From Pseudomonas putida (GTDB taxonomy: Bacteria; Pseudomonadota; Gammaproteobacteria; Pseudomonadales; Pseudomonadaceae), in contig CP047152.1 of the NCBI GenBank assembly GCA_041879295.1, forward strand, positions 2,299,501-2,363,500: a stretch of DNA of 64,000 bases, given 5' to 3'. The translations under genes were made by a program, and so were the position numbers. The notes beneath the pieces are model-generated. The model saw only the letters and a list, made by a program, of their open reading frames with translations. It was not told the origin of the DNA and ran no database searches. Of the stretch, positions 44,721-53,820 are shown one piece after another; position 1 is the stretch's first letter, and the number at the start of each line of letters is the position of its first letter.

Positions 44721-45761
44721 TCAGGCGAACGCCGGCACCACTTCCTTGATGAACAGCTCCAGCGACTTTTTCTTCTCGGCGTGGGGCAGGCTGTTGTCGC
44801 ACCAGAAGCTGAACTCGTCGACGCCCAGTTCCTGGTAGTACTTGATGCGTGCGATGATTTCTTCCGGGGTGCCGATCATGGTGTTCTTGCGGATGTTTTC
44901 CAGCTGGAACGCCGGCACTTCGGCGAATTTCGACTCCGGGCTCGGCTCCAGGAAGCCGTTCACCGGGGTGGTCTTGTTGCCGAACCAGGCATCGAACGTG
45001 CGGTAGAAGCGCGAGATGGCCTGGGCGCCAACTTTCCAGCCGTCCGGATCAGCCGGACTGTGCACATGGGTGTGGCGCAGCACCATCAGTTGTGGGCGCG
45101 GCACGTCCGGATTGTTGTCCAGGGCGGCCTGGAACTTGTTCTTCAGGTCCAGCACTTCTTCGTCCCCCTTCATCAGCGGGGTGACCATGACGTTGCAGCC
45201 GTTGGCCACGGCAAAGTTGTGCGAGTCCGGATCGCGGGCGGCGATCCACATAGGCGGCGTGGCGTTGAACGGCTTCGGTACGCTGGTGGAGGTCGGGAAC
45301 TTGTAGACTTCGCCATCGTGGGCGTAGTCGCCTTCCCACAGCTTTCGCACGACGGGCACCATCTCGCGCAGCGCCTTGCCTCCATCGGTGGCGGGCATGC
45401 CACCTGCCATGCGGTCGAATTCGAACTGATAGGCGCCGCGGGCCAGGCCCACTTCCATACGACCGTTACTGATCACGTCGAGCAGTGCGCATTCGCCCGC
45501 AACGCGGATCGGGTTCCAGAACGGCGCGATGATGGTGCCGGCGCCCAGGCGGATCTTCTCGGTGCGTGCGGCCAGGTAGGCCAGCAGTGGCATCGGGCTT
45601 GGCGAAATGGTGTATTCCATGGCGTGGTGTTCGCCGATCCACACGGTGCTGAAACCGCCGTTCTCGGCCATCAGGGTCAGTTCGGTCAGGTCTTCGAACA
45701 GCTGGCGGTGGCTGACCTGTTCATCCCAACGTTCCATGTGCACGAACAACGAAAATTTCAT
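44721..45761 (-). CDS. LLM-class flavin-dependent monooxygenase
   Basis: A 346-residue luciferase-like protein with a TIM-barrel pattern: VWIGEHHAMEYTISPSPMPL, YLAARTEKIRLGAGTIIAP, NPIRVAGECALLDVISNGRM, EVGLARGAYQFEFDRMAGG, PPMWIAARDPDSHNFAVANG, MIGTPEEIIARIKYYQELGV. Such enzymes use reduced FMN and oxygen; RutA and some pyridine-ring-opening enzymes belong here. Two flavin reductases in the cluster can supply reduced flavin. The leader has AACAACAA, a possible Hfq/Crc site, 18 bases before the ATG. Substrate unknown; the permeases suggest an N-heterocycle. Confidence 0.92.
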   Translation of the reverse strand: MKFSLFVHMERWDEQVSHRQLFEDLTELTLMAENGGFSTVWIGEHHAMEYTISPSPMPLLAYLAARTEKIRLGAGTIIAPFWNPIRVAGECALLDVISNGRMEVGLARGAYQFEFDRMAGGMPATDGGKALREMVPVVRKLWEGDYAHDGEVYKFPTSTSVPKPFNATPPMWIAARDPDSHNFAVANGCNVMVTPLMKGDEEVLDLKNKFQAALDNNPDVPRPQLMVLRHTHVHSPADPDGWKVGAQAISRFYRTFDAWFGNKTTPVNGFLEPSPESKFAEVPAFQLENIRKNTMIGTPEEIIARIKYYQELGVDEFSFWCDNSLPHAEKKKSLELFIKEVVPAFA

Positions 45762-45778
45762 GGGTTTTTCCTCAACGC

Positions 45779-45786
45779 TTGTTGTT
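45779..45786 (-). promoter_or_regulatory. Candidate Hfq/Crc (CA) motif in the monooxygenase leader
   Basis: AACAACAA on the mRNA strand just upstream of the ribosome-binding region. In pseudomonads such motifs bind Hfq with Crc and repress catabolic genes while better carbon sources last. Confidence 0.4.
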
Positions 45787-45810
45787 ACCCGTCAGTAAAG
45801 CGGGCTTCAG

Positions 45811-45895
45811 TGTGGGAGCGGGCTTGCCCGCGAAACAGAACACGCGGTGGGTGGCACCGGCTTCGCCGGTGTTCGCGGGCAAGCCCGCTCCCACA
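45811..45895. repeat. REP/BIME palindrome
   Basis: TGTGGGAGCGGGCTTGCCCG... at the left and the reverse complement at the right, with a small inner hairpin (CACCGGCTTCGCCGGTG). It separates the second flavin-reductase gene from the monooxygenase gene. Confidence 0.9.
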
Positions 45896-45919
45896 GGGGT
45901 CTGCGTCGAATTGCAGGCT

Positions 45920-46405
45920 TCAGGCAAAGGCCGGTAGGCTGGCCATTTTGCCGCGGCAGTACACCATGGGCCGTGGTGCTTCTGCCGGGACGATCAGGTT
46001 GTGCACCTTGCCAACCATGATGGCGTGGTCGCCACCTTCGTATTCACGCCACAGTTCACATTCGATCACTGCGGTTGCGCCGGCCAGGATCGGGTTGCCC
46101 AGTTCGCTCAGGCTCCACTCGATACCGCTGGCCTTGTCCTTGCCCTTCTTGGCGAACGCGTAGGCTTCTGCCTGCTGCTCACCCGAGAGCAGATGAATGG
46201 CAAAGCGCCTCTGTTTGATCAGTACCGGGTAGGAGTCGGAGGTGTAGTTGGGGCAGAACAGCACCAGTGGCGGGTCCATCGACAGGGAGGAGAAGGCGCT
46301 GGCGGTCAGGCCGACGACCGAGCCGTCGTCGTCCTGGGTGGTGATGACGGTAACGCCGGACGGGAAGGAGCCCAGAACGTTCTTGTAGACAGTTGCGTCG
46401 ATCAT
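45920..46405 (-). CDS. Flavin reductase (RutF/HpaC-like), second copy
   Basis: A 161-residue protein nearly collinear with the copy at 40767: LGSFPSGVTVITTQDDDGSV, GLTASAFSSLSMDPPLVLFC, FAIHLLSGEQQAEAYAFAKK, HAIMVGKVHNL. The start at 46405 gives the same N-terminus (MIDATVYKNVLG vs MIEPGIYKDVMG). It precedes the LLM-class monooxygenase gene by 158 bp and is its likely partner. A candidate operator is 59 bp upstream. Confidence 0.92.
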   Translation of the reverse strand: MIDATVYKNVLGSFPSGVTVITTQDDDGSVVGLTASAFSSLSMDPPLVLFCPNYTSDSYPVLIKQRRFAIHLLSGEQQAEAYAFAKKGKDKASGIEWSLSELGNPILAGATAVIECELWREYEGGDHAIMVGKVHNLIVPAEAPRPMVYCRGKMASLPAFA

Positions 46406-46463
46406 CGGGAGTACCTCTGAAGGGCTGCGGTGGTCCGCGGTTTTTATCGTTGATGTGTCTGAT

Positions 46464-46477
46464 GGTATACCGTAATA
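46464..46477. promoter_or_regulatory. Candidate GntR operator upstream of flavin reductase 2
   Basis: GGTATACCGTAATA, one substitution from the site at 44283. It is in the intergenic region between the divergent flavin-reductase and permease genes. Confidence 0.6.
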
Positions 46478-46634
46478 CCTATTTTGCAAGCGGAATTTTC
46501 AACCCGTCTTTTTCACGATGGACGGCTCAAGGCCACGTATATCGTGGCCTTGAGCGATCAGGTAGTTTGCCGCCAGGGTTGCGCAAGCGGATCAGCGGGC
46601 GTTTTTTACTGCGGATCAGTGTTGTCAAAAGTTT

Positions 46635-46648
46635 GGAATACCATAATA
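46635..46648. promoter_or_regulatory. Candidate GntR operator upstream of the second permease
   Basis: GGAATACCATAATA, followed by TGGT so that ACCATA-A-TATGGT also forms a palindrome at 46640-46652. It lies about 75 bp before the permease ATG. Confidence 0.6.
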
Positions 46649-46721
46649 TGGTCTGCAGCTGAGAGGCCGCCTAGATGCGGTTTCCTTACAAAGATAAAAA
46701 CGACCTTTCGAGCTGAAAACC

Positions 46722-48128
46722 ATGTCCCAACCGTCGTCGCAGCACCAGTTTGTCGAGAATCACACGGTCGATTACGTTCCACCTGCCGAGCGCCATGGGA
46801 AGGCGCGCGACCTGTTCACCCTCTGGTTCAGTACCAACATTGCACCACTGCCCATCGTCACCGGTGCCATGGTGGTCCAGGTGTTCCACCTGAACCTGTT
46901 GTGGGGGTTGATAGCCATTGTCCTGGGCCATCTGGTCGGGGGCGTGGTCATCGCCCTGGCCTCTGCGCAGGGGCCGCAGTTGGGCATTCCACAAATGGTG
47001 CAAAGCCGTGGCCAGTTCGGCCGTTACGGCGCCTTGCTGATCGTGTTCTTTACCGCGCTGATCTATGTCGGCTTCTTTATTTCCAACATTGTTCTGGCAG
47101 GCAAGACCATCCACGGTATCGCCCCGAGTGTGCCGATGCCCGGCGCGATCGTGATAGGTGCCCTGAGCGCTACTGCCATCGGCGTGATCGGCTATCGTTT
47201 CATCCACATTCTCAACCGCATCGGCACCTGGGTGATGGGTTCGGCTTTGCTGGCCGGTTTCATCATGATGTTCATCCAGGAATTGCCGGCAGACTTCTTC
47301 AGCCGCGGCGCGTTCAACCTGTCGGGCTTTATCGCCACCGTGTCGCTGGGCACCATCTGGCAGATCAGCTTCTCGCCGTACACGTCAGACTATTCGCGTT
47401 ATCTGCCGCGTGAAGTGGGCATTGCCAAACCGTTTTGGGCGACCTACCTGGGCGCCACCCTGGGTACCATCCTGTGCTTCAGCTTTGGTGCAGTGGCAGT
47501 TTTGTGTGTCCCGCAAGGCACTGACGCAATGGACGCGGTGAAGCAGGCTACCGGCTGGCTGGGCCCGATCCTGATGGTGCTGTTCCTGCTTAACATCATC
47601 AGCCACAACGCCCTCAACCTGTATGGCGCGGTGCTGTCGATCGTGACCGCAATCCAGACCTTCGTGGCCGAGTGGACGCCGAGCGTCAAGGTACGGGTGA
47701 TCCTGGCCTCGGTCATTCTGGTGGGCTGCGGGATGGTGGCACTGAATGCCTCGGCGGACTTCATCGGCCAGTTCATCGGCCTGATCCTGGCGCTGCTGCT
47801 GGTGCTGGTGCCGTGGGCTTCGATCAACCTGATCGACTTCTATCTGATCAAGAAGGGCCAGTACGACATCGCCTCGATCTTCAGTGCTGACGGCGGCATC
47901 TATGGCCGCTTCAACCACCACGCGATCATTGCCTATGCCTGCGGCATCCTGGTGCAGTTGCCCTTTGCCAACACGTCGCTGTATGTGGGGCCGTATTCCA
48001 ATATTGTGGAAGGGGCCGATTTGTCGTGGCTGTTCGGCTTGCTGGTGACGGTGCCGCTGTATTACTGCCTGGCGACGCGCGGCAAGGCTGCCGAGAAGGC
48101 GGGGCGAGTTGTGAGTGTCAACGACTGA
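46722..48128 (+). CDS. NCS1-family nucleobase/cytosine permease, second copy
   Basis: A 468-residue membrane protein with about 12 helices: RDLFTLWFSTNIAPLPIVTG, LGIPQMVQSRGQFGRYGALL, SFSPYTSDYSRYLPREVG, INLIDFYLIKKGQYDIASIF. It is divergent from flavin reductase 2 and carries its own candidate GntR site, so it is the best candidate importer for the pathway's substrate. Similar over its whole length to the permease at 33396. Confidence 0.92.
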   Translation: MSQPSSQHQFVENHTVDYVPPAERHGKARDLFTLWFSTNIAPLPIVTGAMVVQVFHLNLLWGLIAIVLGHLVGGVVIALASAQGPQLGIPQMVQSRGQFGRYGALLIVFFTALIYVGFFISNIVLAGKTIHGIAPSVPMPGAIVIGALSATAIGVIGYRFIHILNRIGTWVMGSALLAGFIMMFIQELPADFFSRGAFNLSGFIATVSLGTIWQISFSPYTSDYSRYLPREVGIAKPFWATYLGATLGTILCFSFGAVAVLCVPQGTDAMDAVKQATGWLGPILMVLFLLNIISHNALNLYGAVLSIVTAIQTFVAEWTPSVKVRVILASVILVGCGMVALNASADFIGQFIGLILALLLVLVPWASINLIDFYLIKKGQYDIASIFSADGGIYGRFNHHAIIAYACGILVQLPFANTSLYVGPYSNIVEGADLSWLFGLLVTVPLYYCLATRGKAAEKAGRVVSVND

Positions 48129-48146
48129 TAGATTGTCGTTGCTGTA

Positions 48147-48171
48147 ACAGGGGCTGCTTTGCAGCCCCTGT
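48147..48171. terminator. Terminator hairpin between permease and chemoreceptor genes
   Basis: ACAGGGGCTGC-TTT-GCAGCCCCTGT, an 11-bp perfect stem between two convergent stops. The T run is short, so it may work on both strands with modest strength. Confidence 0.75.
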
Positions 48172-48180
48172 CATTTCCGA

Positions 48181-49806
48181 TCAGACCTTGAACTGCGCCA
48201 CCATCCCGTTCAAGTCCACTGCCAGCCGCGACAAGTCTTGCGCTGCCGCACTGGTCTGATTGGCACCCGCCGACGTCTGCATCGCCAGATCACGAATGTT
48301 GACCAGATTACGGTCCACCTCCCGTGCCACCTGTGCCTGCTCCTCAGAAGCACTGGCAATTACCAGGTTACGCTGGTTGATGGAGGCGATCGCCTCGGCA
48401 ATCACCTCCAACGCCAGCCCTGCGCCTTGTGCCACTTCCAGCGTACCGCTGGCACGCCCCTGGCTGCTGTGCATTGCCGTTACCGCACGCTCGGTACCGT
48501 TCTGAATACCAGCAATCATCTGCTCGATCTCCGCCGTTGATTGCTGTGTACGGTGGGCGAGGGCGCGGACCTCGTCGGCCACCACGGCAAATCCACGGCC
48601 CGCTTCGCCGGCGCGGGCAGCCTCGATCGCGGCATTCAGTGCCAGCAGGTTGGTTTGCCCGGCAATCGCGCCAATCACGTCCAGAACCCGGCTGATCTCG
48701 TTGGCATTGCTGGCCAGTTGTTCGATCTCGCCCGAGGTGTCGCTCACGTCAGCCACCAGATGCTGGATGGATGCCAGTGCCTGGTTGACCCGGTCGCGGC
48801 CATCGCGGGTGGTCTGGTCGGCGCCTTTCGAGGCGTCGGCGGTGCTGACCGCATTGTTTGCCACTTCCTCGACCGCTGCGGTCATCTGGTTGACGGCCGT
48901 GGCCGCCTGGTCGATTTCCGCGCTTTGCTGGTGTAGGCCACGGCTGGTGTCTTCGGTGACGGTGTGCAGTTCTTCCGAGGCTGAGGCCAGCTGGTCGGAC
49001 GAAGCGGCGATCTTGCGAATGGTATCGCGCAGGCTGCTTTGCATGCGGCTCAGAGCGCGGAGCAGCAGGGCTGGCTCATCGCGGCCGACAATCCGGATTT
49101 CCTGGGTGAGGTCGCCGAGCGCGACCCGTTCCGCGACGGCCACGGCATCGGCCAGGGGCGCCACAATGCTGCGCGTAAGCACGATAGCAATAGCGGCTAG
49201 AGCAAGCATGATCACAAGCAATGAAGAGATGATGGCCGTGAACGCTTCGTCTGCTACGTCACTGCTGCGCTGCGAGGCATCTTCGGCACCTTTGCTGTTG
49301 TAGTCGATCAGCGCCACCAAAGCCTTCATCATGCTGTCGGCACGCTGGGTGAGCGGGCCGCTGATCTGCTGCTTGGCCTCGTCCATACGCCCTGCGGCAA
49401 TGTTCTGCAGCACTTTCACCTGCAGTTCGAGGTACTGCTGGTGCGCGTCATTGAATGTGTTGAACAGAGCAGGGTCGTCGGTAGCGATGAGGGTGTCAGC
49501 ATAGTCCTTCAGGCCACCCTGGAGTTCGGCGTTGATGCCTTCGAGCATCTGCAGGTTGCGTGTGCGCTCGGTGGGGTTATCGTCCAGCGCGGCGCGCAGG
49601 GTGATGGCTCTGGCGCGACCGAGGTTGCTGCTGATCTCGCCCAGCGCTACCACGGAGGGCATCCAGGTGAGCCGGATCTCGTCAGTGGCCTTGTCCATCT
49701 GGCGGGTTTCGTAAAGTGCGATAAGGCCCATGACCAGGACCAGGGTACCCAACAGGGCGAATACGCTGGCAGCGCGAATGCCGATTTTCAAATTCCGTAA
49801 TTGCAT
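48181..49806 (-). CDS. Methyl-accepting chemotaxis protein with 4HB-type sensor
   Basis: A 541-residue protein. First membrane helix at about 12-32 ([20 protein letters not shown]), a periplasmic helical bundle about 33-190 (4HB_MCP type), a second helix at about 190-212 ([20 protein letters not shown]), HAMP, and the signalling hairpin with the highly conserved [20 protein letters not shown] and [15 protein letters not shown]. No CheR-binding pentapeptide is at the C-terminus. The ligand is unknown. Its neighbour, the heterocycle cluster, makes a related attractant possible but unproven. Confidence 0.93.
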   Translation of the reverse strand: MQLRNLKIGIRAASVFALLGTLVLVMGLIALYETRQMDKATDEIRLTWMPSVVALGEISSNLGRARAITLRAALDDNPTERTRNLQMLEGINAELQGGLKDYADTLIATDDPALFNTFNDAHQQYLELQVKVLQNIAAGRMDEAKQQISGPLTQRADSMMKALVALIDYNSKGAEDASQRSSDVADEAFTAIISSLLVIMLALAAIAIVLTRSIVAPLADAVAVAERVALGDLTQEIRIVGRDEPALLLRALSRMQSSLRDTIRKIAASSDQLASASEELHTVTEDTSRGLHQQSAEIDQAATAVNQMTAAVEEVANNAVSTADASKGADQTTRDGRDRVNQALASIQHLVADVSDTSGEIEQLASNANEISRVLDVIGAIAGQTNLLALNAAIEAARAGEAGRGFAVVADEVRALAHRTQQSTAEIEQMIAGIQNGTERAVTAMHSSQGRASGTLEVAQGAGLALEVIAEAIASINQRNLVIASASEEQAQVAREVDRNLVNIRDLAMQTSAGANQTSAAAQDLSRLAVDLNGMVAQFKV

Positions 49807-50083
49807 GGAAAGCTCCTTGCCGGTGGCGTGCAGGCGTCAGGAGCTGGCCGGAAAGCCGGGCCGCCGAGGTGGCGCCAGGCTCTTGATGCGCTGCGGATTA
49901 GTAGATTTGCCTCACCCTCTTGCATGTTTTTTGTTTGAATGATGCCATATGGCCATCATTATTGAACAGTCACTCAATGTAACAAGGTAATTGACAAAGC
50001 TGTCATTGTCTGAGGCTTTTCCAAGTGTTCGCGCCGAGTCATTGCAATCAGCGGGCCTTGATACCCGCGAACAGGCCCTTGAA

Positions 50084-50770
50084 TCAATGCACGGTCTTGC
50101 GCTGACGCACACATTCCCGGGCTTGAGCGGCAAGTTCATCCAGCCGCTCATCGCGCATCTGCTCCGCTTCGATCATCGCATCCTCACCCTGCTGGTTGAG
50201 CAGATAGGTGTGAATCTGCAGCACTTCAGCCGTCTGATAGATCGGCGCAATGTCCAGGCGCCCGATCAGCGCACCACTGGCCTGGCCGGTACTACTCATC
50301 AGCACTTGCGGTCCATTGGCGGCCACCACTTGCATGCCCATCGCTTCGAACCACGGCACCTGTTTGGCAAAGGCGTTCAGCTCCACACAGGCATGGCGCG
50401 CCTGCAGGTCGCCCAGCAGGGCACGGGCGATGCCCTGGCGGCGATGGCTGGCAGAAACGGCCAGAAAGGCCAATGCACAGGCCTGCCCATCGTCCTGGGC
50501 TGGCAGCGAAAGAGCAAAACCCAGCAACTGGTCAGGTGCTTCGGCATCCAGCGCCAGGGTAAGCGCCACGGCCAGGCCACGGGTGCCATCCAGTGCTTGC
50601 AGGTACTGGTGGACTTCCATGCCGACGCCGTACTGGTACAACGGGTACAGCGGGTTGTCGACGGCGATGGCGACACTGCTCAATTCGCCAACATTGTGAA
50701 TGACCAGCTCGCGGATCTGGTTCTGGAAAGATTCGGGCGGCACGCTGTCGAGGCGGCTCAGGATGAACAT
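50084..50770 (-). CDS. GNAT-family N-acetyltransferase
   Basis: A 228-residue protein. The acetyl-CoA loop is in LAVSASHRRQGIARALLGDL and the following ACVELNAFAKQVPWFEAMGM matches the C-terminal GNAT motif. I chose the ATG at 50770 (MFILSRLD...), with GGAG ten bases before it; a start at 50800 is possible. The C-terminal 60 residues form an extra helical extension. It precedes nothing in the same direction except the region before the chemoreceptor. Substrate unknown. Confidence 0.82.
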   Translation of the reverse strand: MFILSRLDSVPPESFQNQIRELVIHNVGELSSVAIAVDNPLYPLYQYGVGMEVHQYLQALDGTRGLAVALTLALDAEAPDQLLGFALSLPAQDDGQACALAFLAVSASHRRQGIARALLGDLQARHACVELNAFAKQVPWFEAMGMQVVAANGPQVLMSSTGQASGALIGRLDIAPIYQTAEVLQIHTYLLNQQGEDAMIEAEQMRDERLDELAAQARECVRQRKTVH

Positions 50771-50848
50771 CTGGGGGGGCTCCGGCGGATGAGAATACAA
50801 CCCGCGCGGTGCTGGCGCGGGTTGTACAGTCTAACCGGTTTTGCCGTA

Positions 50849-51790
50849 TCAGCCGTGTGCCTGTAAGGCACCGAGCATCAGGTCGAGGTTTTGCACGGCA
50901 GCACCAGAGGCACCTTTGCCCAGGTTGTCGAACACTGCGGTGAGCAGCACCTGGCCATGCTCGGGGTTGGCGTACAGCGCCAGGCGCAGGTCATTGCTGT
51001 CATTCAATGCCTCGGGATCGAGGTTTGCCGCAGCGCCGCACTGATGCAGGGGCATCACCTGGACATGGCGGGCACCCTGGTAATGCTGTTCCAGGCAGGC
51101 TTGCAGTTGCTCGGCGCTGATGTGTCCAGGCAGCAGGCGAAGTTGCAGGGGAATGCTCAGTACGATGCCTTGGCGGTAGGCGCCATAGCCGGGCATGAAC
51201 ATCGGCCGCGCCGACAACCCCGCATGCTGCTGGATCTCCGGTACGTGCTTGTGCGCCAGCTCCAGGCCATACAGCTGTAGGGCAGGGGCTTTGGCGGCGC
51301 CGGGCTGTTCATGCCGCTCAACCGCCGCGCGACCGCCACCGGAGTAGCCAGAGACGGCGTGGATGCTCAACGGATAGTCAGCAGGCAGCAAACCGGCCTT
51401 GACCAGCGGGTGCAGCAGCGCGATGGCACCGGTGGGATAGCACCCGGGGTTGCTGACACGCTTGCTTTGCGCGATACGCTCGGCTTGCTGTTCGTCCAGC
51501 TCCGGCAGGCCGTACACCCAGCCAGGTGTGGTGCGGTGCGCAGAGCTGGCGTCGATCACTCGCACTTGCGGGTTGTGGATTGCGGCCACGGCCTCGCGGG
51601 CGGCGTCGTCGGGCAGGCACAGCAGGGCGATATCGGCGCTGTTGATCGCTTCGCAGCGGCGTTGCGGGTCCTTGCGCTCGGCCTCGGGGAGGGTCAACAG
51701 GCGAAGATCGGTACGGCCCTTTAGGCGGGCATGGATCTGCAGGCCTGTGGTGCCTTGGTCGCCGTCGATGAAAACAACAGGGGTATGCAT
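50849..51790 (-). CDS. argC: N-acetyl-gamma-glutamyl-phosphate reductase, type 2
   Basis: A 313-residue enzyme of arginine synthesis; it reduces N-acetylglutamyl phosphate to the semialdehyde with [25 protein letters not shown] is the nucleotide-binding start, and the catalytic cysteine is in [37 protein letters not shown] is also conserved. This short form (type 2) differs from the longer enzyme of E. coli and occurs as a second argC in pseudomonads. It is divergent from a LysR regulator at 51947. Confidence 0.93.
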   Translation of the reverse strand: MHTPVVFIDGDQGTTGLQIHARLKGRTDLRLLTLPEAERKDPQRRCEAINSADIALLCLPDDAAREAVAAIHNPQVRVIDASSAHRTTPGWVYGLPELDEQQAERIAQSKRVSNPGCYPTGAIALLHPLVKAGLLPADYPLSIHAVSGYSGGGRAAVERHEQPGAAKAPALQLYGLELAHKHVPEIQQHAGLSARPMFMPGYGAYRQGIVLSIPLQLRLLPGHISAEQLQACLEQHYQGARHVQVMPLHQCGAAANLDPEALNDSNDLRLALYANPEHGQVLLTAVFDNLGKGASGAAVQNLDLMLGALQAHG

Positions 51791-51946
51791 GGTCGGGGTC
51801 CGGTTGGGGAAAGATGGCCTATGCTCGCCCGTAGCTTTGGTAATGAAAATTTGAATATGATGATCAATATATTCAGGTTCTCTGAATGACTTTTTGAAAA
51901 GCGTAGTGAACCTGTGGGTTTACCCGCGAAAGGACCGGCTCTGACA

Positions 51947-52825
51947 ATGCGCGAAATCAGCCTCGACCGCCTCCGCACATTGGTGGTCATCAGCGACCTG
52001 GGCTCTTTTGCAGAGGCCGCCCGCCGGCTTAACCTGGCGCCGCCCACCATCAGCTTGCATGTGGCTGAGCTGGAGGCGCGAATCGGCGCCCCATTGCTCA
52101 CCCGCACCCGCGGCCAGGTGCGGCCCACCGTCATCGGTGAAACACTGCTGGGGCGTGCCCGGCGCCTGCTGGCGGACGCTGACCTGGCGCTGGACGAAGT
52201 ACGCCGGCAGGTCGAAGGGTTGACCGGGCGTGTGCGCCTGGGCGCCTCCACCGGTGCCATTGCCCATTTGCTGCCGCAGGCATTGGCGCGCCTGCGTGTG
52301 GAGCACCCTGGGATCGATGTGCAGGTCCAGGTGCTGACCTCCCAGGCGTCGCTCGCGCGCTTGCGTGAGGGCACACTGGATATCGGCCTTGTAGCCTTGC
52401 CGCAGGTGGCCGGTAAAGGATTGACGGTCACCCCTTGGCGGCGCGACCCGATTATGGCGTATGTGCCGGCCGACTGGCAGCCACCGGCCAGGATCACTCC
52501 GGAGTGGCTGGCGCAACGGGCGTTGATTCTCAACGACAGCACCACCCAGCTGTCGCGGGTTACCGGGGAGTGGTTTGCAGCGGCGGGGTTGTACCCCGAG
52601 CCGCGGATCGAGCTGAATTACAACGATGCGATCAAGAGCCTGGTCGGCGCCGGGTATGGGGCGACATTATTGCCGCAGGAGGGGGAGGCGGCCGAGTTGG
52701 ACCGGCGCATTGCTCGTCGACCGCTGCGGCCGGGGTTGTGGCGGCAGTTGGGGATTGCTTGTCGGGAAGGGCAGGTGGAGCGCGCCACGGGGTATGTGCT
52801 GGAGGCACTGGAACGGTTGTTGTAG
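51947..52825 (+). CDS. LysR-family transcriptional regulator
   Basis: A 292-residue protein. N-terminal winged HTH (LDRLRTLVVISDLGSFAEAA, RRLNLAPPTISLHVAELEAR) and a C-terminal periplasmic-binding-like effector domain (GRVRLGASTGAIAHLLPQAL; LREGTLDIGLVALPQVAG). The ATG at 51947 is favoured; a GTG at 51914 is in frame. It is divergent from argC, 156 bp away, which suggests but does not prove control of that gene. Confidence 0.92.
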   Translation: MREISLDRLRTLVVISDLGSFAEAARRLNLAPPTISLHVAELEARIGAPLLTRTRGQVRPTVIGETLLGRARRLLADADLALDEVRRQVEGLTGRVRLGASTGAIAHLLPQALARLRVEHPGIDVQVQVLTSQASLARLREGTLDIGLVALPQVAGKGLTVTPWRRDPIMAYVPADWQPPARITPEWLAQRALILNDSTTQLSRVTGEWFAAAGLYPEPRIELNYNDAIKSLVGAGYGATLLPQEGEAAELDRRIARRPLRPGLWRQLGIACREGQVERATGYVLEALERLL

Positions 52826-52888
52826 GGACGACTCCACTATTCCGCTATAGCAAGGCCTGCACGTTCCAGTTCCAGCGCCTTGCCGAGC

Positions 52889-53539
52889 TCAGAACCAGCG
52901 ATCGTTCTTCTTGCGCCCACGGGTCAGTGCCGGCAGGATCAGCCCCGCCAGCAAGCCTGCACCGGCGATGCTGCCGCCATACACCATGTAACGCATCATC
53001 ACCTGCTTGTTCTCATCTCCCAGGCGGGCCTGGGTATCGCGCAGGTCCGACTGGCTCTGATCGAGCTGCTCGTTCAGTGCCTTGTTGCGCGCCTCCAGCT
53101 CGTCAATCAACTGCTTGCGCGAATCAAGTGTTTCCTGCATCCCTTGCACGCGGTTCTTCCAGTTGTCGTCGATGGTCTTCAACTGCCCGGTCAGTTCGGC
53201 AACCTGGGCATCGAGCAATGGCAGGCGTTCGTTCTGCCCGGGTACCGTCTGTAGGTCGTTGCTGAGGATCCACACCACATCTCCGTTCTGCCCACGCACC
53301 TGGCTGTAATTGCCCTGGCTGCCGAGCAGGGTCAGCTTCTGCCCGGACTTGAGCGTGCCGACAATGCGGTGCCCGTCGGTCGGGCCGCTGCGCACGTAGG
53401 TGCTCAGGCTGTCGCTGACCCAGCGTGCGTCGCTGGCAGGCTCTTCGGCGTGCGCGGGGGCGGCGATACCCACCAGGGCGGCAATCAGGCCGATGCGCAG
53501 GGCAGGGAGGGCGGAAGCATTTGGGCGGGAATCGGGCAT
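52889..53539 (-). CDS. SH3-domain protein of the TIGR04211 type (envelope)
   Basis: A 216-residue protein with a signal peptide (IGLIAALVGIAAPAHAEE), a bacterial SH3 domain at about 45-110 (VSDSLSTYVRSGPTDGHRIV, GTLKSGQKLTLLGSQGNYSQ), a long coiled coil at about 115-180 and a C-terminal membrane helix (YGGSIAGAGLLAGLILPALT) with a basic tail. This layout is typical of the YgiM-like family anchored in the inner membrane and facing the periplasm. The exact role is not settled. Confidence 0.9.
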   Translation of the reverse strand: MPDSRPNASALPALRIGLIAALVGIAAPAHAEEPASDARWVSDSLSTYVRSGPTDGHRIVGTLKSGQKLTLLGSQGNYSQVRGQNGDVVWILSNDLQTVPGQNERLPLLDAQVAELTGQLKTIDDNWKNRVQGMQETLDSRKQLIDELEARNKALNEQLDQSQSDLRDTQARLGDENKQVMMRYMVYGGSIAGAGLLAGLILPALTRGRKKNDRWF

Positions 53540-53789
53540 GTTGGGTCTTCGCTGAATTCGCTGGAACAGGACAAAAAGTAGGCCACGGTGGCTGGGCCGA
53601 TGAACCGGTCGGTGAGTTGACCGTCAGCGAAAGACCGTTTTTTTGTCAGCAGGTTCACTGCCTGGCGTCGGAAATATCTGCAGAATGTTGCAGTACTCCA
53701 CTCAGAGCGCTGCGTTGTCGATGACGCAATTGTAATACGCCGATCACCTTGGCGTTATCTGCCGGCCGTCAATCTCGGCCCGCCGACAT

Positions 53790-53797
53790 AACAACAA
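53790..53797 (+). promoter_or_regulatory. Candidate Hfq/Crc (CA) motif in the porin leader
   Basis: AACAACAA, about 24 bases before the porin ATG. Porin genes for carbon sources in pseudomonads are frequent Crc targets. Only the motif is seen. Confidence 0.35.
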
Positions 53798-53820
53798 ATG
53801 CGACGTTCAAGGAGCATCGG

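Noticed and set aside
44691..46163. A 490-codon open frame on the plus strand
   Set aside because: Antisense to the LLM-class monooxygenase and flavin-reductase genes; the sequence has no motifs and passes through a REP palindrome.
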